The notes beneath the pieces are model-generated. The model did no database searches. It was not told the DNA's origin and worked only from the letters and a program-made list of their open reading frames with translations. Below, piece after piece: positions 11,538-23,500 of a DNA stretch of 64,000 bases (the stretch's first letter is position 1; the number at the start of each line of letters is the position of its first letter). This stretch comes from Myrica gale (Eukaryota; Streptophyta; Magnoliopsida; Fagales; Myricaceae): contig OZ005608.1 of the NCBI GenBank assembly GCA_963930655.1, positions 18,687,271 through 18,751,270 on the forward strand, given 5' to 3'. The position numbers and the translations under genes are program-made.

Positions 11538-14500
11538 TCACTGTTGAGTTTGGCCGGTCCATATTTGGTACATCGGCTGCATATTATGTAGGGGTTGACT
11601 AGCATTGCCATATAATCCAGGGCCTCTATTAATGGGGCTACCCCCAACGTCATCTGATGACTCGCTTGAAGCCCCTGGAGACGAAGGGCTGCCTGCCACC
11701 ATAGGTGCACCAAAGTTTAACATTTGCGGTACCGGTGCCGAAGAAGGAGATGTTTTCATGTTATTCGAGTTCGATTTTTTTCCATCCGCAATAAAGCTAC
11801 CCACAATGACCTGGAAGTCATCAAGACATTGTTAAAATGAGAGAAGAATGAATTTCTATCTTTGTCAGTTCTTTTGGTGTTCGGACATTCTTTTGGAACC
11901 ATATCATTACGCATAAGTATCAACGGTTTAAAAAACTTCTCAAATGTACAGACGGTAAAAATTTTCGATGGCTTTATTAACTGTTGCGCACATGAACTAA
12001 TAAGACCTGAGCAATTACCTGAACCGGAGAAGCAGCCATTAGCATTCCTGCAACCCCTCCGCCTAAAACTCGACCATCTGACCCTGCCAGGGACACGCTC
12101 AACCCTCCAGTTCTGCTACGATTACCATTGTTTTCAGAAAGCAAAAAGGAACCTGATAGAGAGATAATCTCAAATCGGCCCTGTGAAGAAAGATGACCAT
12201 GACAGGATAAAAGTTACAAAAGAGGAAGCAAACTAGGTCTTCAAAACACGACATAGTCTAGCTAGCTTGTTCATCAAATATTTCATAGTTTCAAAAGAAA
12301 AAACACTTCAAAACACATGCCATAGTTTAGCTAGCTTGCTCATCAAATATTTGATATTTTCGAAAGAAAGAAGCCAGATCAACAGAAGCCCCTATCAACA
12401 ATAACATCGGTCATCGCAAATAAGAAAAGTATCGAAGTCACACCATTGATTAATTAGCAGCATCCAGTTCTTTCATGACCCGTAGTTTAGTTACTGAATT
12501 TTCCAGAAACGTACTTGTAATCCTTGGTCTACCAATAGTTAGATATAAAGAAATCAAGTTAGAGGTAAGCTTTGCCTCAAATAACCAAAACAGTAAAATA
12601 GCAATTTGCTATTTCAATCATTCTCTACATGTATTCCTTCAGGTTATGAACATATCCATGCCCCATTATCACTGTCATGGCCATCATTTGGTACTTCCAA
12701 CAAGCATAAACATTTTCTAGACGAGAAATATCATCGGTCTACTTTTAGCAATCCTAAACCAATCCAAGCAAAAGCCACTAAAACAATCCGTTAGAATGTA
12801 AAACTACCATTCACATTCCAATAACTAACTTTTTATGCAAGAATTATGTGCATTACAAGAATTCACTCCAGCCCAATTTTAATTTTCTTTCATTCTTGAA
12901 TATTCAAAAGTACATATCCACTTTCTAAAAGGGTATGTCCATACTTCAATATTTTATTCACTTTTCTCTCTAAACAAATATATAAGTATTATCACAAGTC
13001 CTGCAACCTCTAACATAAAGCACCAGTAAAGTTGTGCCAGCTTCCGCAAAAAGTAAGGGACTCTATTTTGGTGATGTTTGTTTCCCCCAACATTTCGGGG
13101 TATGGAAATTTCCAGCAAAACAAATACACTCCAACATTTTTAACTTTTACACATACACACTTTACTTTTCACAAACCCCAATAAATCTCAATAAAGTAAA
13201 AGATTCCCAAAATTTCGGGAATGACAAACAAACATACCCTTTGTCTTGGAAAGAGTAATTAACATAACTACATGTTCATGGAAGCAGAATAACAACCATG
13301 CCATCATGGTATTTTAATGTATAAATTTTTTTTTGATAAGTAAGGGAAAACTTTATTGAAAAAACAAGGAAGGAACAGTACAAAGAGCTATACTAAAACC
13401 TACATCAAACAAGCTAAAAAAACTAATGAACTCAGAAAAATCATAGTAACTAAAACCCAACACAGCTTTGGCCCAAAAAAATAGAGAAGACAACAGTTTG
13501 CTCCTCAACCCCTCCATAGATGAAAAAGTGTTCTTAAAGCATCTATCGTTCCTCTCCCTCCATAGAGCACCAAATGCACGAGGGAATCATATTCCACACC
13601 AAAAGAGCTTGAGGATCATCAAACTTCCTCTTCCAGCAAAATAAAACATCAATTACCTTCGGCGGCATAACCCAACAATAATCCATAATTTGAAACACAT
13701 GAGCCCATAGGTTCCTGGCCACTTCACAATGAAGAAAGAGATGATCCACATATTCCCCACTACAACGACAAAGAAAATACCAATCCAATAAACACAATCC
13801 CCTCCTCCTAAGATTATCGATGGTCAGAGCTCTACCGTGCGCAGCCTCCCACACAAAGAAGGAGACTCTCATGGGAGCCAAGGAACGCCAAATCTGCTTC
13901 CAAGGGAACGAAACATAGGGACGAGTAGAAAGAAGCCCAAACATCGACTTCACCGAGAACTTACCGGACTTGGACCCCATCCAGCACAAACGATCAGCGA
14001 CCCCACTCCTTATGACCATGGCATAAAGAAGATTAAAAAAGGACGAAAAAATCTCAAGCTCCCAATCATTGGCTGCCCTAACAAAATGAACGTTCCAAGC
14101 CCCCGAACCAAAGTCTTGGCTAATAGATTGAGGATGGTTATGGACAAAATTATTTCGCCTTCTCAGGGAGCTTTTGTGAGGGGTAGTCAGATCTTGGATT
14201 CGGTCTTGGTGGCTAGTGAGTGCATCGACTCTAGGATGAACTCCTCCTTGCCTGGCATGCTTTGTAAGCTCGACATCCACAAGGCATATGATCATGTTAA
14301 CTGGAGATTCCTTCTATATTTGTTAAGGAGGGCGGTTTTGGAGCTAAATGGTGCAGCTGGATTGATTTCTGTATTTCTACTAGCAGATTCTCGGTGTTAG
14401 TGAATGGATCTCCTGAAGGTTTTTTTGGCAGTTCTAGGGGTCTGCGCCAAGGTGATCCCCTTTCGCCCTTTTTGTTTGTTATTGTTAAGGAAGCTTTGAG

Positions 14501-17500
14501 TAGGATGTTGTCAAAGTTGGTGGAGATTGGTCTCATGGAGGGCTTTTCCGTGGGGAGTGGTGGGGTGAGCATCACCCTTAATACTGCGAACAAATTCCCA
14601 CATCGAGCAAACTCATTGAACATGGAAAGAACATCACCCTTAATAATATCCCAGCAAGATTGATAGAAAGCCAAAGAGAAACCATCAGGGCCGGGAGCTT
14701 TATCACCATTAAGACTCCGCACTACACCAGTCACTTCATCATCATCAAAAGGTCTTTCTAACCAAGCCGCATCCGCCCCATTAAGCGAATCAAAATCCAA
14801 ATCATCCAACGAAGGGCGCCAAGAGAAAGGCTCCTTATACAAAGAGCTGTAAAAACTGAGAATCGCATCAGAAATACGCACGGGATCCTCCACAAGTTCT
14901 CCTTCAACCTCCAAAGAGGAAATAGAGTTCACCTTCCGATTGGAATTGGCCATCCTATGGAAAAATTTGGTACATCTGTCCTCCTCTTTGAGCCAAAGAG
15001 CACGAGATTTCTGCCTCCAACTAGTTTCCTCCATATCGATCAAAAGATCTAACTCCCCCAAAACTTCCAACTTCCTAATTCTGCCATCCTCAGCGAGCAG
15101 CCCTCCTTCATCCTGAATATCCAGGGAAGATAACTCACATAACAAAGAAGATTTCCTCGAAGCAATATCCCCGAAGACATCATGATTCCAAAACTTGATG
15201 TCCCTCTTTAAAGCCTTCAACTTAGAGTCAAGAACGAAGTTGGGCGACCCAGAGAAAACATAAGACCTCCACCACGACCCCACCCTATCAACAAACCCCT
15301 CAGCCTTAAGCCACATATTCTCGAATCTAAAGGGTTTCTTACCTCGGCCAACAAACCCACTCGCCAAAATGATTGGAAAATGGTCCGAATATAATTGAGG
15401 CAACCTCCTTTGACAAACCTCCGGAAATAAAGACTCCCAACTGGAACTGAAAAGGAAACGATCAATTCTGGACCATGATTGAGTAAACCTACCCTTCGAC
15501 CAAGTATAGAGCCCTCCCAATAATGGAACATCAAGCAACTAATTTTCATCAATAAACTCCGAAAATTCCAGCATAGAATTACTAACAACCTCCGACCCCG
15601 AACGTTCACTCGGGAAGCGAGAGACATTGAAATCTCCACCAATACACCAAGGTAAATTCCACTAAGACATCACCCCGGCTAACTCCTCCCACAAAAGTCT
15701 CCTCATACTATCCAAATTTGGACCATACCCCCGAGAAACCCCAAAGAACCCCATCCTCAACATTTCTCAGAATAATCGAAATCGAATAACAACCAACACA
15801 ACTGTCCACCAACTCAAGAACTCTCGTATCCCAAAGAATCAAGATACCCCCCGATGCGCCAAGAGCCTCCAAACAACGCCAACCAACATGGGACCCCCCC
15901 CCCCCAAATACTCCTAATGAAAGCCCTGGAGATAGCACCCACTTTCGTCTCCTGAAGACAAACCAGATCAGATTTCCACCCCCTCAACAAATTGCCAATT
16001 CTACAACACTTCGCTCGATTGTTGAGATATCCGCATTTGAGCATGAGTTCATGGCTCAATGGGAACCATCACTTGTGGTCAACCATCATGGACAACTTGC
16101 TTAGAAGGGTGCAGAGCTATATAAAAGAATTTAGACAACTACAGACCATGGTTAAGGGTGGTCAAAGGAAGCCCTAATTGGGACATTTGTAGATGGCTTG
16201 AAACCTAAGTTGGCTAAAACTCAAATTCAAACAGTCGCGAAGACTCCAGTAAGCTATGAGAATGGCTGAGATACTTGATCAGAGTTACTTTTTTTTTGAT
16301 AATTAAGACAGTTTTATTAACAAGAAAAAACGAAACACAACGGGGATACAACAGTACAAGAGAAAGTACTGAAGAAACCAAAACCCACCCACCCGTGACC
16401 CATAGGTCTACAAAACTCACCCTCCCAGAAACCCCCCCCCCACACCCGTACACGGGGCCCCTAACAGTCCGCACCAAAGGTCACAAGCTTCCTAGCGGAT
16501 GAGGAAGACCCGTCATAATTGACAGAAGACTTCAAACCCTTCAGCTCCCTGATCATCTTCCCCCCTGATTTTCTTGAAGATTTCGAATGAACCGGCTTCC
16601 GATCTCGTTCCAATGCTTCAAAGAGCTCCCTCATCTTTTCCTCTTGACCACCACAGGACACCCCGACCATCTTACCCACGGAGGAAACCATGTCCAGGAT
16701 CCACGCCGGAGAATCTCCCCTCGAAGACCTCACTCCAGAGCTCTCACCCACGGGCTCCAGACCAGCCTCCAAACCTACAGATGGTTGAGAGCTCTCACCA
16801 CCAGACAACCCCCGGGACCCTTCCCCCCCTTCATGCCACCTGAGAAAGCCCCAGGACACCCCTGAACATGACCCCCCTCCAAAGAGACACGGGCAGGAAC
16901 ATCCTCAGCAACAAAAGACTGATCCAGCACCGGCGAGTCGCCGGAACCACACCCAGCCACCACAGACCAGGTCGACGAGGCCAGCACGTCCACCGACATA
17001 GTGCTCCGGACAACACCCGAGGGAATCTCCAAGGGATCGGAGACAGGCGCAACAACACGCTCTTCCGAGTCGCCGGCGACAGCCACCGCCATCGCCGGAG
17101 ACGAGACGCCCGTCACCGAGACACTCGCGTCGTCACCAGCAAGTCTCTGGCCGACGACGTCCAGCTCAGGCGAGGAGGGTGCCGCGACGTCGATGCTGCT
17201 CTCAGGTGCTGGTTGGGAAAACATCTAGGAAGGGTGACCCGACCCACAGCCCACGGAAAGGCCCACCCCCAACTGTCCAGGACCTGAGCCAGCCCCAACA
17301 CTTTGGACCGCTTCACCCACGACATAACCCAGACTCTGGGCCTTCACCGTTGTAAGTTGTTGGGCCGAGGCCTCCTCACCAAGACATTGGGCCTGCTCCT
17401 TGGATTGCTGAGGTTGCTAGGCCGCCAGCGTGAAGCCACACACGCAGCATTTAAAGGGTACCGACGCAGAAACACGCTTGGGCTGCTCCGAGAGTTGCAA

Positions 17501-20500
17501 CTTGTTTTTAACCCGCCCCATCACCCAAGCCACCTCAGCCTGCAGACTCAATAAATGTTGCCAGAGAGCTCTGTCGGCCTCAGCCCCCATCACAGCATGC
17601 GCAGCAGCTTGGGGAAGCACAACTTCCTCATTTGGGACTGCATGCTGCGTCGAAGGAAAGCCCTGCTTCAGATGCTGTTGCTGCCTACCCACGCCCTCCG
17701 TAAACCTACGCAGATCCCCCACCTCCCCAGCCTTCATCTCCGGCAAACCAAGCTTCACCGAATCAGCAAAGGACCAGCCTTCTCTGACCGGAACAGCCCT
17801 CGACCCCATCTGAACATCTTCCGCAGAAGACAACTTCTCTCCTTTTCCCACTGCACCGCCAGCACCAAGGTGACCCCCTACCGGCCCAAAGTGATCGACC
17901 ACCCCCTGGAAACATACTGCCATAGCCAACCAACCAGCTCTCTCTCGACCTTCAGGGACCATGACCACCCCTTTCCGGTGTCCTCCTCCAAACTCCATCA
18001 CGGCAACAAATCTTCCCGACTTATTAGCACGTCGTTGAGCCAGGAACTCCCTAGAGCCTTCATTGAATCGCAACACGACATCCTGAGTAGCATCAACTCC
18101 CAATAGCTGGCTGGCTAGAGTAACTAACCAGGCAGCCCCTAATCTTCCAATCGAAATGGCACTATGAGACTTGCGACTCCATTCCGACCATCTAACAACT
18201 CCCCTAACATCAACAGACACCTGAAAGGACTTGGCTTCTACACGGAACCACCTATCTAAACCCATCTTAAAACTAGAAACAACACAACCAGCAAACAAGA
18301 AACATGACAACAACAAGAGAAAGCACAAAAAAACGAAAGAGGAATCTAGAGAGAAGGGAGAGCTTTGATCAGAGTTACTATGCAACAAAGAGAAGAGCCG
18401 AGGAAAATATGCAGAACGAGATTGCTAAGACTGTGCAAACCAAGACTCCTTGGAAGGGCAACGAAATGGTTGGAAGCTCAAATAGAGAGAAGGCTAGGGA
18501 GTAAGCTGTCTATGGAAGATTTCCAAGAAAGGATAAAAAAGGCTTATACCTCAAATGTGGGGAGAAGTGGAGCAAGGAGCATAGATGCAAGATTGGGCAG
18601 GTGTTTGAGTGATGATACCAGCGAGGAAGAAGATAGACTCAATTTGGGGGACAACTCTAGCGGTGATGATGCTCCAACATTTACCCTTGAGGACAAAGGT
18701 ACTCTCGATGGAAGGGGGAATGTTGAAACCTCTAGACCAAGAGACTTGTAAAACAAAAAGGTGGGGAAAGCACATGAGAGGCACATGGGTCATTAAGGGT
18801 ATTTTAGGAATATTCAAGTTAGTGTATTTTTATAATTTAAAATAGGAGTAAATAATGGCTTAATGGTCAATTAAGAAGCACTAGGTTTTCTCAAGGTTAA
18901 GGTTAATTAGTAGTAGAGGTTTTCTCTAGGTTAAGGTTAATTAGTAGTAGATCTGGAGAATTATTCATGCATGTTGAGACTTATTGGTGATGGGTTGTTT
19001 TGGCCTTGGGACTCCTGAACTTTCGATTTTCTAGGGTTCATAGCTCTTGGAAAACTTGGGCTAGTTTGGTACAATTCATTGAATCCAAGTTAGAAGATTT
19101 TATCCTCGCAATTCATTGAATAGGGTTTGATCTAATCTATCCTTTTATCTTTCTTTGTATTTTTTAATCATGTCTTACAATTCATTGAATAGAGATTGAT
19201 TCGAGTTATCTTATTTCATCTTTGTGTCTTTGGAATCACGCTCTTGCAATTCGTTGAATAGAGTTTGGTTCAAGCTATTCCTTTCTTTGTTCTATGATTG
19301 TCGATTATCATACTATTTTCTGTTTAGACTCCTTGATTTGGCTAGAGTAAATCTAAAATTAAATCTAATTCCCAAATCGTATCCCCAATTTCGAGATCAC
19401 TATTAGACGGATTAACGGATTGTTGTTGGATCCGGAGCAGTTCTCAACATAATCATGATACAAACTGAGGCACCTACCAAGGAAGTTTGGGAGTAAACTT
19501 GATCATACATAATGAAAAATCCAAGGGGGAAAAGAGATATAAACCCACTTCCAACTTCTCTTCAAGCCACTAATCAATTTCCTTATCTTTAACCTAGTAA
19601 TTATGCATCTTTTACATCATTTTCTTTCAACAATACAAGATAATTTGATTTGCTGCAAATCAGGAACTGTTAGATTTGTGGATGTCACTCATTAAACTTC
19701 AATCCATATCTTACCTTTGACAATATGTGAGAATAGAAGTTCCTAAAGGTGCCTCATTATAGCCTATTTTCTCAATGATCTTCCAAAGTTAAAGGGAAAA
19801 AATGTCATTGTGACATCCTTGGCTTTCATGGTGACCAAGCTGTCAACATAGAAAGATCCATTGCATGTTGCAAGGTCTTTTATACCACAAAAACTTAATG
19901 TGAGAATGGAGCCACAGGATTTGACGTTTACACAATTAGGTATGATCTGTGACACCCACAATATCGGCACTCTAAATAATTAAAAGCATTAAACACAACT
20001 CGTCACCTTTTGTCCCTGAGTGGGAAGCAAGAGAGAGAGAGAGAACAGTGGGGAGCTCTAAGCACACGATCATCTGACCACAAATATCCCCACTTACTTC
20101 AATCAAGGACCTCATCAGGAACCAATCATTCCTATACTATTGCAGCACAAATATCTCTTCATTGGTCAAAATAAAACTCTACAAACAAGGTACTATTAGC
20201 AGGAAACAATAACATAATCCCAAGCACAACCATGGTAGCGAAACTATCTAGAAAAATAAGTCCTTCATAATTCAGAAATCAATTCACTGTTAAGAAGCCA
20301 TTTTGTTCTTGAGAAAAACTACACTTATAGTCTCAAAGAAGAGAGATATAAGTTACATTAGCCTCCCAATCTTGAGCTTTGACCTTTTTCCATGTTAGCC
20401 CATGTTCGGATGGAAAAAAAAATTAAAAATTTTAAAAAAATTCACAAGCACTTTTTCACAAATCCAACAATTTTTCACAAACTCCAACACCTCTTTCACA

Positions 20501-23500
20501 GACTTCAATACTTTTTTACAAACTCCAATAATTTTTTTACAAATCCCAATAGAATCTACACTACCTCACATAAAAAAATTATCAAAAAAAAATTGCCCAT
20601 CCAAACAAAGCCTTAGTCTCCAGAGTTTAATTCATCTCAAACTAGTTTTTAGGTAGATACTGGTGTATAATTTTTTGTCCCTCCATCCTCTTGCTATTAG
20701 TTCTTGGGAGGGAAATGCTATCATTGCTAACTTGAGCCATGTTCCGTGCAGTATGCAGTCTAAAACTACAAGTCAAAAACAGAAACAACAAAAATAGAAA
20801 AAGAAAAAAGAAATTAAATTCAACAATTATAACTAAAGTGATACACAAACTCTCAAAAACATAAATAAAGAAAGCAAAAAGAATAAAGAAAAAATTAAAA
20901 TAAACAAAGAAATAAAATAAACAAAACAGAAAGGGAAGAAACAAAAAGAAAAAGAAGAAAGAAAGGGAAGGGACTAAGAGGTCAGAGGTCCTCTACGTGC
21001 GTATTGGCACTTTAACATGCCTGGACGATTTTTCTTTGATAATTCTACATACCTGGATCTAGCTTAAAAGTTTCGAGTGTTAGGATGCAGCCTAGACTTT
21101 AAACAAAATTCTCTATACATAATTTTTATACTTGTGTATCCTTCTTAATGAAGTGAACAAGGTATTATGAATCTTCAAAACTTTCATACAAACGCATCTG
21201 TATTGACAGCCCTAAGTAGAATGTAATACCCTATTGAGCATTATCAATAACTAGTAGCAAACCAATAACGATAGTGGTGGTTCCTTTGGTTGTTTAAAAC
21301 ATCCACTTTGGATTTTAATGTTTTGCCTGAAATAGGCATCGTCAACGGATTAGCTTACATGGCATTAACCTCAAAATTTGTAGGCAATGGACACTTTTTG
21401 ACTATACCTAAGAATGAACAAGCTTGTGCTATTAAGATGTCCTGTGTCTAGAAGAGATTTTTAAGGATTTCATTGTTAATCCAAGTTTCAGATGTATTAA
21501 AGAGTGCACCCTGCAACTACACTGCCTAGAATCATATTTCATAAAATAGAAAGGGCAAATATGAATTTTGATTACTATGGAAGGATTTGACATGTACACA
21601 TAACAGTGATTGTACTCATGTATTTATGTACGTTATTCATTATCCTCATCAGAATGTATGTCATTTTTTAGGAACGTTCCATATTAGCTTAACCTATATC
21701 CCTATATGGTAACATAACTTGAACAATAATTGCCTACCTCATATGTCACAGTACCACCAGACATTGCTGGTTGGCGGAGTGTAACATTACAAATGGCACC
21801 GTTTGCAGAGAGAATACAAACTGTGCGTGGCCCCTGCTGAGAAAAGGCCAAAATCTTTGATGCAATATCCTGCAAAACACAATGCCAATCTAATTAGATG
21901 GTTACTACAGTTCAAAAAAATAGGCGCCTTCAAAATACAAGTAAGAGTCACAACTTATAATACAAAGAGTTCATAAAAGTACTAGACATCAGAAGCTACA
22001 AAAAGGCCAACTTCCCAAGTATTATCAATGTTCCACTCACAAGCTTAATGAGTTACACAGTCCTCTCCAAATACTGACCAACTAAATTCATATCAAGGAT
22101 TATGCATCAGATAGTTTTTTATTGACTAATCAGTGGCATTGCATCATCATCTAACAATTTAAGCATGTTTTGTTACCAAAATGAAGTGTTATATAAAAGC
22201 ACAGGGACTATTCACTTCCCTTAACTGGATCCAATAATCAGTTAAATTTGCAACTCTTTAAATAAAACAACAAACTTATCCTAGACAATTACGTGCCCCA
22301 ATTTAAGTCCTAATGTCCCACAAACAATTAAAAAAACAAATACTACGCAGGCTCAATAAGACAAATAAAACAATAAATTCCTGGTAGAGATGAAACTTGC
22401 ATGGAATTACATCATTAAGTCATGTTTTCATTCCAAGATTTTTACAAAATTTTGGTGGTATTGTGAAAATTGAGGTAGATTGGAGTTTTATTGGATTTGG
22501 GATAATTTTGAAGTATGTTTAGGAGATGGTGGAAAATTTTGGAGTTTTATGGGAATTGGTGAAAAAGTGAAGAGAAAGATGATTTGAATGAATTTTTATG
22601 TTTATTGTGATTGAGAGAGATGATTTTGAAGTTTTATTATTATTATTATTATTATTATTTTAAATTTTGGAACTACAATTTCTAGAATTTCGAAATTAAA
22701 ATTTCTTGACAAAGATTTTGAGTTAGTTATGTTCGGGATTGAGAATTTTGGCCAAAATTCTCATTTGCAAAGATGACCTAATTGTCATCCAAGCTCCAAC
22801 AGGTACCAAATTTTATTGAAAATTTCAAATACTTGAAGGTTACCAATGAAATATGGATACTCAATTCTTAAGCACCAATCTTTGGATACGGAACAAATTC
22901 AAGATGGATCATGTTAGGTCCTTATTTGCAGTTTAAATATACATGGGTTACCCTGGGCCTCTCAACAATATTCACAGTTGCTCCTATATAAATAAAAGTA
23001 AGGTCAAGAAAAGATATCCTAATAAAAATACATTCATGCATCCATTTAAATTAATTGTTCAACTAAGGCAACAACCTTGGATGGATCTAAGGAGCTTAGG
23101 TGCACAATTAAATGATTTCGAACATAACATTACCTCAACACGAGCATACCTAAAAACGTGCAGTACGTACATTGGACACTGTTTTAGTTAAGTTCTTTAT
23201 TAAAAGATTAACAATTGAGTACATATGGAACAAACAAGTTCATACCTTCTCAAGGCTTATGCAATACACTAAATGGTTTATCTCATAAACACATTACCTA
23301 ATGTGATAATCTCCTTCTATATTTCTATAAATTCAAGGTCTCTTTCTTAGAGAATATAATTCAAATAATAAAATCTATCTCTTCCCATCAGCTTAAACTT
23401 TTGGGATAAGTTGTAAATTCACAACGTAATTCAAATAATAAAATCTATCTCTTTCTATCAGCTTAAGCTTTTGGAATAAGTGGTAAATTCGCATGGTATC

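Noticed and set aside
20642-20944. Phe/Leu-rich 100-codon frame (minus)
   Set aside because: Low-complexity poly-purine intron DNA read backwards; inside AHL intron 3.
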